This document shows, piece after piece, positions 15,056 through 23,900 of a stretch of 64,000 nt of DNA (its first letter is position 1; each line of letters starts with the position of its first letter). The notes beneath the pieces were generated by a model that saw only the letters and a program-made list of their open reading frames with translations, did not search any database and was not told the origin of the DNA. The translations under genes were made by a program, and so were the position numbers. The stretch lies in contig NZ_JANUGZ010000007.1 of NCBI RefSeq assembly GCF_024753205.1, forward strand, positions 1-64,000, written 5' to 3'. The DNA is from Massilia aurea (GTDB taxonomy: Bacteria > Pseudomonadota > Gammaproteobacteria > Burkholderiales > Burkholderiaceae_D).

Positions 15056-16227
15056 TTTGTAACCTCAGATTGCGGATTAGCCGTAGAAGTGAATACGTTG
15101 ATGTCGATACCATTGCGGATAACCATGAGGACAAGTGCGTGGAGGAAAGGTGGGGTAGCCATCGAAAATGCTTCAGGGTTTATGATGAGCGCGTCACTAG
15201 CTACTCGTTTCATGTAACTGCTAAGTTTTTTCTTCTCTGGACTGCTAGAAATTTTGATAATTTTATAGCATTCGACGAGGGTCACTAACTGTCTTTTGAC
15301 CTGAGTATTTGTCCTGTCTGCAAGTGCCAGCATCACTGCAGCCCGTTCGTCCTGAATTTCTTCTACTTCACCATAATCGTGGCCAGGCTCTTTACGCAGA
15401 AGCTCTACTCCTTCGTCAAAGATGTCAGCCGTCGACTTTGAAGGATTTGAAAGAAGAGAAAGCGTTGCCAAGGCATCGCTGCGGGCAATGAGTCGTTTGG
15501 CTCGCAGTTCCTCAAACGTCGCAGCATAGCTAGTATTTGAGCCTTTGATTCGTACTTCTGAAGCAAGCATTAAAGCCGCGACAACTGGCTGTGGAACTTG
15601 GAACGGGATTAGCTGTTTATATGCGAGGTCACTGAGCTTTCCACTAATAAACAATTGTTGTTGACCAAGTGAAAGGTCCGACCGGTGTAGTCTTACGTCT
15701 GTCAAGTCGATATCGGTTTCAGCTAGAGCGAGCTGGCTTGCTAGCGCTTTAGCGATTAGCTTTTTACCGCCATCACTCAAACTGTTGAGATGGTAGTCAT
15801 GAGAGTTAACTGCGTCATCCACGCCGTCTTTGATTTTAAAACTGGTATTGGAGACAAATCGCAGCTTTGAGGGATATCCGCTGAACTCATGCCGGCGTTT
15901 GTAGAGCTTTCCCAGTATTGATGGCGGATAAGTCCCATCCTTGAGTTTCTTACCTTTCTTGTGAAGCTCGGAAAGCGTCCAGGCAACGACCTGTTCGTTA
16001 GTCTTTACTTGGCAGAATTCGATTTTCGTTGGGTCAGTTGGGGAGTCGAGAACTGATATATCTTCTTTTACTTCGATGCCTATTGCAAAATCTTCTTTTT
16101 TTTCGAGGAGCTCGGTAATAAGCAGAACAGCATACCATTCCTGAAATGTGAAACCTTGCGACGCAACTTGCCCTGCATTGTCGTCGTTGGCGGTGTCTGC
16201 AAGCAATGCAGTCAGTGACTTTTGCAC
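15052..16227 (-). CDS. Cap4/DUF4297-type nuclease effector (LmuA-like)
   Basis: A 391-residue protein starting with GTG behind a good AGGGAG site. Its N-terminus matches the Cap4/DUF4297 endonuclease pattern: GFTFQEWYAVLLITELL at 25-41, then IEVKEDISVL (D56) and IEFCQVKT (Q73, K75), which together form the PD-(D/E)xK nuclease centre. The remaining 300 residues are helical and of unknown family, probably the domain that docks to the ATPase. In Lamassu-type and V. cholerae Ddm-type systems a nuclease of this class is released by the SMC partner and degrades DNA. As first gene of the operon it sets expression of the cassette. Confidence 0.82.
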   Translation of the reverse strand: MQKSLTALLADTANDDNAGQVASQGFTFQEWYAVLLITELLEKKEDFAIGIEVKEDISVLDSPTDPTKIEFCQVKTNEQVVAWTLSELHKKGKKLKDGTYPPSILGKLYKRRHEFSGYPSKLRFVSNTSFKIKDGVDDAVNSHDYHLNSLSDGGKKLIAKALASQLALAETDIDLTDVRLHRSDLSLGQQQLFISGKLSDLAYKQLIPFQVPQPVVAALMLASEVRIKGSNTSYAATFEELRAKRLIARSDALATLSLLSNPSKSTADIFDEGVELLRKEPGHDYGEVEEIQDERAAVMLALADRTNTQVKRQLVTLVECYKIIKISSSPEKKKLSSYMKRVASDALIINPEAFSMATPPFLHALVLMVIRNGIDINVFTSTANPQSEVTK

Positions 16228-16583
16228 CGTGCTCTCCCTAGTAGCTTAGTGTTCTTGTGATGCCGTATCACTGTCGTTCATGCGCTAAAGATATGTCAGC
16301 CCGTTACAAACAGTTCCGCAGGAATTGTAAAGGAAGAAATGTATCTCGTGGTCTAAATGTTGATTCTTTGTAACCTGGAGAGCGCCAAGTACGTTACTGA
16401 ACGCGATATGTCAGTTCAAATGGGGTGTACACAGCAAGCGAACCCTACGTAGAGCCCTGCTCACAGGAGCTTTTGCGACCCTTCAAGCCAGCTAACAGGT
16501 GTGTGACCAGCATTGTAGCCAACTGTAGAATTAGATGAGAACGTGCTAGATTCGTGCATGTGCAGTAACAAACAGGAGGCCTG
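16228..16583 (+). other. Gap between defence cassette and small plus-strand ORF
   Basis: This divergent region must hold the cassette promoter on the minus strand and possibly one for the small plus-strand gene. No convincing operator or hairpin was recognised. Confidence 0.35.
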
Positions 16584-16850
16584 ATGACTGAAACAACGAA
16601 GTGCAACTCTGGACAACCTAAGGTTGAGGTGGAATCGATGCAAGAGGACGGTCCTTGCATTGAACAAATACAACCGACCAAGGAGAAGGATAGGTATCTC
16701 GTTCAAGCCTTTGGGACCTGCCCGGCACCGAACCAGGGTCACGAGCGGTCTCAAAAGGATTGTTTGACTGCTGGTCCGTATGTCGCCCCAGCGGTGGCCG
16801 CCGAGGAGCTGGAGCATCCAGTACTGCGTAGGGTAAGGTACCTTCACTAG
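16584..16850 (+). CDS. Hypothetical 88-residue protein
   Basis: A perfect AGGAGG lies four bases before the ATG, the main support for this gene. The product is hydrophilic with five cysteine or proline-rich points (TKCNSGQP, DGPCIEQIQP, GTCPAPNQ, KDCLTAGPYVAP) and no membrane segment. No family was recognised. It stands alone between the defence cassette and a bidirectional terminator, and its composition is that of the island. Confidence 0.45.
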   Translation: MTETTKCNSGQPKVEVESMQEDGPCIEQIQPTKEKDRYLVQAFGTCPAPNQGHERSQKDCLTAGPYVAPAVAAEELEHPVLRRVRYLH

Positions 16851-17071
16851 CTGAATGCCATAGCCAGCCGACTGTGACCCTACATCGTGGGTAAGCTTAG
16901 TGGACAGGGAGTCATGGGAAAAGTGTAAACAACAGCACCAAGAACGGCACTTTGTTTACTTTTTTTTGAGAGGCTTCATTAAAACGTCAGTCACTCACTC
17001 ACTCGCTCGGCTGTTTACGGTTTTTGTTGGGTATAACCATTCTGATATAGAAGTTTCAAGGAACTAAAACA

Positions 17072-17107
17072 AAAACCCACTTCCTCTTTGAGGAGTGGGT
17101 TTTTTTG
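17072..17107 (+). terminator. Strong bidirectional Rho-independent terminator
   Basis: A stem of CCCACTTCCTC with GAGGAGTGGG (one bulged T), with an A-run on the left and a run of seven T on the right, works on both strands. It isolates the XRE regulator unit from the left part of the island. Confidence 0.88.
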
Positions 17108-17199
17108 TAGAGGACTAACGGAATCCATGACCTGGCGCGTTTCCTCTGGCATGCCATAACGTTTTGCCTTTGTATACACTGTGACCGCTCGTCCCAAGG

Positions 17200-17246
17200 C
17201 AATCATAATTTTTACATTAATATGTTTAATGTAAAAATTATGATTG
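17200..17246 (+). promoter_or_regulatory. Perfect 21-bp inverted repeat, XRE autoregulatory site
   Basis: Arms at 17200-17220 and 17226-17246 are exact reverse complements around a 5-base spacer; the inner part is TTTTTACATTAA and its complement. It ends exactly where the GAGG ribosome site of the XRE gene begins, so it would act as an operator and as an mRNA hairpin. Confidence 0.85.
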
Positions 17247-17254
17247 AGGATGAT

Positions 17255-17578
17255 ATGATTAAGCGTGCCCGACCTACTTCTGAGATACCAACTCTCGTGG
17301 CAGAACGCCTCAAAATTTGGGGCAAATGCATCCGTAAGCAGCGAGTTTCGCAGAACATTACTGCTCAAGACCTTTGTGAGCGTCTGGATATCTCCCGTCC
17401 TACCTTGGTCAGGATGGAGCACGGCGAGGGCAACGTGAATGCAGCGCTGTATCTAGCTGCGCTCAACATATTAGGTGTGCTGGCCTTCGCCGTACCGGAG
17501 CTCGATATAACGTTGTGGCAGATGGATCACGGGGGCAAGAGAGCTAGACCAGATGTCGACGGAAGTGACTACTTCTAA
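17255..17578 (+). CDS. XRE-family (HipB-like) transcriptional regulator
   Basis: A 107-residue DNA-binding protein. The helix-turn-helix is central: RKQRVSQNITAQDLCERLDISRPTLVRMEHGEG, followed by the family's usual ALYLAALNILGVL and a hydrophilic tail. The ATG at 17255 is chosen because GAGG lies five bases upstream; in-frame ATGs at 17222 and 17240 fall inside the palindrome. HipB-type proteins often pair with a HipA kinase, but none follows here, so it may be an orphan regulator or a remnant. It is the last gene of the island before the GC-rich chromosome. Confidence 0.82.
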   Translation: MIKRARPTSEIPTLVAERLKIWGKCIRKQRVSQNITAQDLCERLDISRPTLVRMEHGEGNVNAALYLAALNILGVLAFAVPELDITLWQMDHGGKRARPDVDGSDYF

Positions 17579-17732
17579 CCGGATGCAACCTCCTCTACAC
17601 GTTTACTTGCAGCGCCCAAAGACTGCCGAGTGTTTAACGGTTGGACGTTATATACATGATTTAAACTGCTCTACCGTACGCCCATGACGCCGCGTATAGT
17701 CGGCGTTTACGGCTGCTCATGCAGCGAAGCCG

Positions 17733-18113
17733 TCAGCCAATCATCTCTGAAATTTCGATCAGATTCAGATCCGGATCGCGCACATACACCGAGCGGATCT
17801 TGCCGGTCGCCCCAGTCCGCTCGACCGGCCCTTCGACAATCGGCCAGTCGCAGTTGCCAAGACGTGCAATGACCTGATCAAGCGGCACCGATGCAATAAA
17901 GCATAGATCCAGCGCCCCTGGCACCGGCAGGTGCGCCTTCGGCTCGAACTCCGCCCCGCGCTGGTGCAGGTTGATCTTCTGGTTGCCGAAGGTGAAGGCG
18001 ATCCGCCCCGCACCGAAGGTTTCCAGCCCCATGCCCATGACCTTCGTATAGAAATGCTTCGTGGCATCGAGATCAGTGCAGGTCAGCACTAAATGGTCGA
18101 GGTGGGAAATCAT
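17733..18113 (-). CDS. VOC (glyoxalase/bleomycin resistance) family protein
   Basis: A 126-residue single-domain metalloenzyme-fold protein. It begins ISHLDHLVLTCTDLDATKHFYTKVMGM, with the first metal His of the VOC fold, and ends VYVRDPDLNLIEISE, with the second-half Glu. The middle AHLPVPGALDLCFIA carries another typical strand. VOC proteins include dioxygenases, isomerases and antibiotic-binding proteins; which reaction applies cannot be told. It follows kynA by 26 bases on the same strand, so it is probably in the tryptophan-degradation operon, a place often taken by kynurenine formamidase in relatives. Confidence 0.85.
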   Translation of the reverse strand: MISHLDHLVLTCTDLDATKHFYTKVMGMGLETFGAGRIAFTFGNQKINLHQRGAEFEPKAHLPVPGALDLCFIASVPLDQVIARLGNCDWPIVEGPVERTGATGKIRSVYVRDPDLNLIEISEMIG

Positions 18114-18139
18114 GGCAGGCGGTCCTTGAGTGAAGATGA

Positions 18140-19027
18140 TTACAACTCGGTACGCAACTCGAACAATTCCGGGAACAGCACGACATCAAGCATCTTGCGC
18201 AGATACCCCACGCCGTCCGTGCCACCGGTGCCAGTTTTAAAACCGATCACGCGCTGCACGGTCGTCATATGCCGGAAGCGCCACAAGCGAAACGCCGTCT
18301 CGATATCGACCAGCTTCTCACCCAGCTCATACAGCGGCCAGTACCGGTCAGTGTCGCGATACACGACCATCCACGCTGCCTTCACCGACGGATCCGACTG
18401 CGTCGCCTGATGCCACGGCCCGGCAAGCCGCGCCGCATCTACCGCCAATCCACTGCGCGCCATCACCATGATCGCTTCGTCATACAGGGACGGCTTATCC
18501 AGCACGTCCTGCAGCGCTGCGTGTGCTTCAGGCTTGTGCTGATGCACCTGCAAATGCGTGACGTTCTTGTTCCCCAGGATGAATTCGATCTCGCGATACT
18601 GATGCGACTGGAACCCCGACGACGCGCCCAGGTACGGGCGGATCGCCGTGTACTCGGGCGGCGTCATGGTCGCCAGCACATCCCATGCATGCACGAGCTG
18701 GTTCATGATTGCGGCCACGCGCGCCAGCATCTTCATCGCCGCCGGCAGCTGGCCTCGCGCGATGTTGTCGCGCGCGCCGTGAAGCTCGTGCAGCATCAGC
18801 TTCATCCACAGTTCGCTGGTCTGGTGCTGGACGATGAACAGCAGCTCGTTGTGCTCGGGCGACAACGGATGCTGGGCGTTGAGGATCGTGTCGAGCGACA
18901 GGTAGTCGCCGTAACTCATGTCCTTGCTGAAATCGAGCTTGGCGCCGTGGTAGCCGGGCTGCGAGACAGGGCAGCCGCCAACATCCACATTGTTGTTGGA
19001 CGAATCCGGGTTGACAGGGCAGGGCAT
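18140..19027 (-). CDS. kynA: Tryptophan 2,3-dioxygenase
   Basis: A 295-residue heme dioxygenase that opens the indole ring of L-tryptophan to N-formylkynurenine, the first step of the kynurenine pathway. The family hallmark HNELLFIVQHQTSELWMKLM is present near residues 58-77, with the substrate and heme region YGDYLSLDTIL before it and the C-terminal GTGGTDGVGYLRKML motif. The length is normal. It lies 33 bases downstream of kynureninase on the same strand, so both are read from the promoter left of the MITE. Confidence 0.95.
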   Translation of the reverse strand: MPCPVNPDSSNNNVDVGGCPVSQPGYHGAKLDFSKDMSYGDYLSLDTILNAQHPLSPEHNELLFIVQHQTSELWMKLMLHELHGARDNIARGQLPAAMKMLARVAAIMNQLVHAWDVLATMTPPEYTAIRPYLGASSGFQSHQYREIEFILGNKNVTHLQVHQHKPEAHAALQDVLDKPSLYDEAIMVMARSGLAVDAARLAGPWHQATQSDPSVKAAWMVVYRDTDRYWPLYELGEKLVDIETAFRLWRFRHMTTVQRVIGFKTGTGGTDGVGYLRKMLDVVLFPELFELRTEL

Positions 19028-19060
19028 CGTGTCCTCTCTTGAGAATCGCTCGAAAATCGC

Positions 19061-20323
19061 TCAGGTCACCGCCGTGCGCTTGGCATCGACCTGATAGTCG
19101 CTGCGGTCCAGGATATCCTTGAGCACCATCACCGCCTGCCACGCATCGTCATATCCCGTGTACAGCGGCGTGAAGCCAAAGCGCATCACCTGCGGCTCGC
19201 GGTAGTCGCCGATCACGCCGCGTGCGATCAGGGCCTGCATCACCGCGTAGCCGTGCGGATGCGTGACGCTTACCTGGCTGCCACGGTCCGCATGATTGCG
19301 CGGCGTGATCAGCTCCAGCGGATGCGCGGCGCATTCCTGTTCGAGCAGCGCCAGGAACAGGTCCGACAGCGCCAGCGACTTCTTGCGCAGCGCCGCCATC
19401 GTCACGCCCTGAAACACGGCCAGCCCGCATTCGATCAGCGCCAGCGCCACCACCGGCTGCGTGCCGCACATCGCGCGCTTGATGCCGGCCACTGGCGCGA
19501 ACGCCGGCTGCATCGCGAACGGCTGGCGGTGCGCCCACCAACCGGTGAGCGGCTGCGTGAACTGCGCATGATGGCGCTGCGGCACCCAGATGAATGCCGG
19601 CGCGCCCGGTCCGCCGTTGAGGAATTTGTAGGTGCAGCCCACCGCGAAGTCGGCCTGCGCGCCATTCAGGTCGACCTCGACTGCGCCGGCCGAATGGGCC
19701 AGGTCCCAGATCGCCAGCGCGCCAGCGGCGTGGATCTGCGCCGTGATCGACTTCATGTCGAGCATGCGCCCGGTGCGGTAGTTCACGTGCGTGAGCATCA
19801 CGACGGCCACCTGGGCGCCGGCGTCGCCTTCGAGGGCGGCCGGCAGGTCGGCCCAGCTGTCGAGCAGGCGCAGCTCGTAGCCGCGCTCGAGCCAGCCGAT
19901 CAGGCCTTCGGCCATGTAGATATCGCTCGGGAAGTTGTCACGCTCGGTGAGGATGATGCGGCGGGCCGCGTGCGCCGGCGCATCGGCCTGCATCTTGAGC
20001 GACGCAGCCAGCGCCTTGAACAGGTTCACCGAAGTCGAGTCGGTGACCACCACTTCATCGGCCGCGGCGCCGATCAGCGGCGCGATCAGGGTGCCCAGGC
20101 GCTGCGGCAGGTCGTACCAGCCGGCCGTGTTCCAGCTGCGGATCAGGTCATTGCCCCATTCGGCGGCGATCACGTCCTGCGCGCGTTGCAGGGCTGCGCG
20201 GGGACGGGCGCCGAGCGAATTGCCATCGAGGTAAATCACGCCGTCCGGCAGCGCAAAGGCATTGCGCTGGGGAGCCAGCGGGTCGGCCGCGTCGAGGGCC
20301 AGGCAGTCTTGTCGTGTGATCAT
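19061..20323 (-). CDS. kynU: Kynureninase
   Basis: A 420-residue PLP enzyme that cleaves kynurenine to anthranilate and alanine. The PLP lysine is K233 in VGCTYKFLNGGPGAPAF. The DSTSVNLFK cofactor-phosphate segment (about 95-103) and NFPSDIYMAEG (130-140) are typical. The start MITRQDCLAL is preferred over a longer in-frame start because homologues begin near it. Together with tryptophan dioxygenase it leads to anthranilate. The formamidase (kynB) between these two steps is not in the window; it may be elsewhere or replaced. Confidence 0.94.
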   Translation of the reverse strand: MITRQDCLALDAADPLAPQRNAFALPDGVIYLDGNSLGARPRAALQRAQDVIAAEWGNDLIRSWNTAGWYDLPQRLGTLIAPLIGAAADEVVVTDSTSVNLFKALAASLKMQADAPAHAARRIILTERDNFPSDIYMAEGLIGWLERGYELRLLDSWADLPAALEGDAGAQVAVVMLTHVNYRTGRMLDMKSITAQIHAAGALAIWDLAHSAGAVEVDLNGAQADFAVGCTYKFLNGGPGAPAFIWVPQRHHAQFTQPLTGWWAHRQPFAMQPAFAPVAGIKRAMCGTQPVVALALIECGLAVFQGVTMAALRKKSLALSDLFLALLEQECAAHPLELITPRNHADRGSQVSVTHPHGYAVMQALIARGVIGDYREPQVMRFGFTPLYTGYDDAWQAVMVLKDILDRSDYQVDAKRTAVT

Positions 20324-20383
20324 GTGAACGGTCGCGAAGAAGTAGTGGGTGCCGGCCTGGCCGGACGATACCGCCATTCTAGG

Positions 20384-20550
20384 CTAGGGAAGCACTGATT
20401 TATTCTGGGGGATGGAATTGGCTGCGGAAAAAGCCGCCATGCAAGGCGCAAATCGCAGCAATCGCGAGCTATTGCGAGAATTTGCAACGCCGCAGGGTGG
20501 CTATTTTCCGTGCCAAGTCCGCCTCCATGAATTAATCAGTGCTTCCCTAG
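20384..20550. mobile_element. MITE-like element with IS5-type ends
   Basis: A 167-base non-coding element bounded by near-perfect 20-base inverted repeats (GGAAGCACTGATTTAT on the left, the complement with one mismatch on the right). Both ends are flanked by CTAG, matching the YTAR target duplication of the IS5 group. It has no ORF, so it would need a transposase in trans. It sits between the divergent kynU start and the cobalamin riboswitch. Confidence 0.78.
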
Positions 20551-20609
20551 AGGCCAAAGAATGCGGTGACAGTGGCGCACCCGGGCTGTAGAATCGCGCC
20601 CAATCAAGT

Positions 20610-20800
20610 GAATGGTGCCGTCCTGCTCGTCTGCAGGAAGGTGAAACGGGAAGCCGGTGACGTGTGCGAATCCATCGCACGCCAGTCCGGCGCAGCCCCC
20701 GCTGCTGTATGCCTGACGACCCTCGTCGAACGCCACTGTGCCCCGTGCACGGGAAGGCAGGACCCGGGAAGGATGACGGCAAGCCAGAAGACCGGCCTTC
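20610..20800 (+). ncRNA. Cobalamin (B12) riboswitch
   Basis: The conserved core is readable in order: GGTGCCG, GAAACGGGAAGCCGGTG, CCAGTCCGGCGCAGCCCCCGC (B12 box region, shown by GCAGCCCCCGCTGCTGT), then ACGGGAAGGC and the closing AGCCAGAAGACCGGCC. It lies about 190 bases upstream of the CobN-like gene and should turn the operon off when adenosylcobalamin is abundant. Confidence 0.93.
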
Positions 20801-20990
20801 ACGATGCATTGCGTACGTCCCGGGGTGTGGGCGTGCCGGTTGGTATTCGTCGTTCCTTCCGTGTTGCTACTGCGCTCGCGCAGGCGTTCGCACGTGCGCA
20901 TGCGCATGGCTTGTCGCGTCCAGCGTGGAAGGAAGACGTCTGCCCGTTGTCATGCGCGCCCTGGCGCGCAGCTGAAAGGTCGACGTTCAC

Positions 20991-23900
20991 ATGAACACTG
21001 CTTCGCTCCCCCGCGCCTGTACTGCGCTGGTGCTTCTGCTCGCGTCCCTGCTTGCCTGCGCCCACGGCCACGCCGCCACCATGTTCGCCGTGGTCACCGA
21101 GCGCGCCGCGCCGGGCGCGATCGAAGCCGCTCACCGCCACCTGGCCAGCCACCCGCGCGACCGGATCCAGTTACGCACACCGGCCCAGTTGATGGCTGCC
21201 AGCGAACGCGAGGTGGGCCAATGGATCGCGGGCGCCGACACGGTGCTGGCGGTGTCGCTGTTCGGCGATCCGGCGCGCCGCATGAAGGATGCGCTGGCGC
21301 GCCACGCCAAGCCTAACACCGCGGTGCTGGCGTTCAATGGCGAAGCAAGCCTGAACCTGATGACGCGCGCCGCGCACGGCAGCCTGGCCGGTTTCGCGCC
21401 CGAGCTGCTGCGCGAACTGGCGGCCGAAGCGCCGGCGGCGGCCGCGCTGCAGGCGGCAGAGGCCAATCCCGCCGCCCGCCACTGGCTCGCGGCGCGGCGC
21501 GTCTGGCAAGCCGGTGGCGTGGACAACACCACGGCCCTCATCGCCCACCTGCTGCATCCGTCGACAGCGCTGGGCGCGCCGCTGCTAGAACCGACGCTGC
21601 GCCTGCGCGTCGGCCAGAACGAGCTGCAGGATGCCGCTGCCTGGGGCAACGCCGCCAAGCTGGGTCTGAAGGACCGCCCGACCGTCGTCGTGCTCGACCT
21701 GGCGAATATGGATGGCATGGTGCCGGCTGCGCTGTGCCGCCGCATCGAAGAGCAGGGCCAGGCCTGCGTGCAGCTGCTCACGCGCTGGGGCGGCGCCTCG
21801 CGCGAAGCGCTGGTGCGCCTGCCGGAGCTGATCGCGCCAGCGAAGCCCGCGGCGCTGGTGGTGCTGCAGGACTTCGTCGTCGGCGCCGCCGAAGGCCGCG
21901 AAGTCGTCAGCGAAGCCTTCAAACGCCTCGATATCCCCGTGTTCAAGGCGATCCGCCTGTCGGACCGCACCGCCATTCAGTGGCAGCTTTCACCCGATGG
22001 CCTGCCGCCGGATTCGGTCCAGTACCGCGTCGCGTTGCCCGAGCTGCAGGGCATCGGCCAGCCGATGGTGGTGGCGGCGCTGGGCGGGTCGCAGCGCGAC
22101 CGCCTGACCGGCATCGAGAACCGCCCGCCGGTGCTGCTGCCGGCCGAAGTCGATCGCATGACGGCGCGCGTGAGCCGCTGGCTGGCGCTGCGCGCCAAGC
22201 GCAATGGCGACAAGCGCGTCGCGATGGTCTATTACAACCACCCGCCGGGCCGCCAGAACATCGGCGCCGACAACCTGAACGTGCCGGCGTCGCTGTTCGA
22301 CATGCTGCATGCGCTCAAGGCAGCCGGCTACACGGTCGGCGATTTACCCGCCACGCCCGAGGCGCTGCTCGACATGATCATGGCGCATGGCGTGAACCTG
22401 CCCGAAGACCGCGCCGCGCTGCGCGAGATGAGCGCCACCGTCAATAGTGTCAGCGCGGCCGACTACGCGCGCTGGTTCGCGACGCTCGCACCGCGCGTGC
22501 AGGGCGAGATGAAGGACGGCATGCTGGGCCGCCTGCATGCCGACGTGCTGGTCGCCGAAGCGCAGGGCGAGCGCGCGCCGGGCCGCAAGCAGGTCGAGAC
22601 GATCATCAAGGAATTGCTGCACCTGGTCGAGGGCGTCGACCATCCGCAGCGCGTGCAGGCCACGCGCGACCTGCATGCGCTCGAAGACGGCTACCGCGCC
22701 TGCCTCGATGACAGCAAGCCGAGTCCGTGCAAGGCGCTCGCGCCACTGTATCGGCGCCTGATCGGCTACGGCATCGAAGGCATGCGCGGCTGGGGCCCGG
22801 CGCCGGGCAAGGTGATGGTCGACAGCGGCAAGCTGCTGGTGCCGGGCCTCACGTTCGGCAATGTGTTCATCGGCCCGCAGCCGCCGCGCGGCTGGGAAGT
22901 CGATGAAGAACTGCTGCACGCGAATACCAGCATCACGCCGCCACACCAGTACCTGGCCTTCTACCACTGGATCCGCGACCGCTTCAAGGCCGATGCCGTC
23001 GTGCACGTAGGGCGCCACTCGACCTTTGAATTTTTGCCTGGTAAAGCAGTGGGCCTGTCGAGCGATGACTATCCCAGCCTGATCGCAGGCGACCTGCCGG
23101 GCATCTACCCGTACATCGTCGACGGCGTGGGCGAAGGCACGCAGGCCAAGCGCCGCGGCCTGGCGATCATCGTCGACCACCTGACGCCACCGCTGGCGAC
23201 GACGCCGCTGTACGACGAGCTGCTGTCGCTGCGCCAGATCGTCGAGAGTTTCGAAGCTGCGTCGTCCGAGTCACTCAAGACGCAGGCCGCGCAACTGATG
23301 CGCGAGCGCGTCGTGGCGCTGAACCTGCGCGCCGAACTCGAAGCGTCGATGTCCGACGTGCTCGAAGTGCGGGGCATCGGCTTCGATGCTGCCGATGACG
23401 ATTTGCTGGCGCACGAGGTCGGCCACTACCTGACCAAGCTGCAAGAGAAGTTCATGCCGTTCGGCCTGCACGTGTTTGGCCGGCCGTGGGATCAGAAGTC
23501 GCACGACCTGATGCTCGATTCGATGACCAAGAGCGGCATCGACGACCCATCCATCGCCGACAAGCTGCGCGACTCGCCGCGGCGCGAAATGGTGGGTTTG
23601 CTCGCGGGCCTGGATGGCCGCTACATCGAGCCGGGCAAGGGCAACGATCCTCTGCGCTCGCCCGAGGCGCTGCCGACTGGCCGCAACTTCCACGCGGTCG
23701 ATGGCGATATCCTGCCCACGCGCCTGGGTTTCGGGCTGGCGCAAAAGATGGCGGCCAAGGCGATGGCGCGCAGCCGGGGCGACGCCGCGCGGGAGCAAGG
23801 CAGCGAAGGCATCATCCTGTGGGCGTCGGACGCCGTGCGTGATGAGGGCGTGATGGTCGGCTTCGCACTGGCCATGATGGGCGCGGAGCCGGTCTGGAAT

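Noticed and set aside
16980..17006. CACTCACTCACTCGCTCGG run as a possible short tandem repeat
   Set aside because: Only about four imperfect units, with no gene context; likely chance.
17015..17422. Minus-strand ORF across terminator and XRE gene
   Set aside because: It reads through a strong terminator and a palindrome and has no recognisable product.
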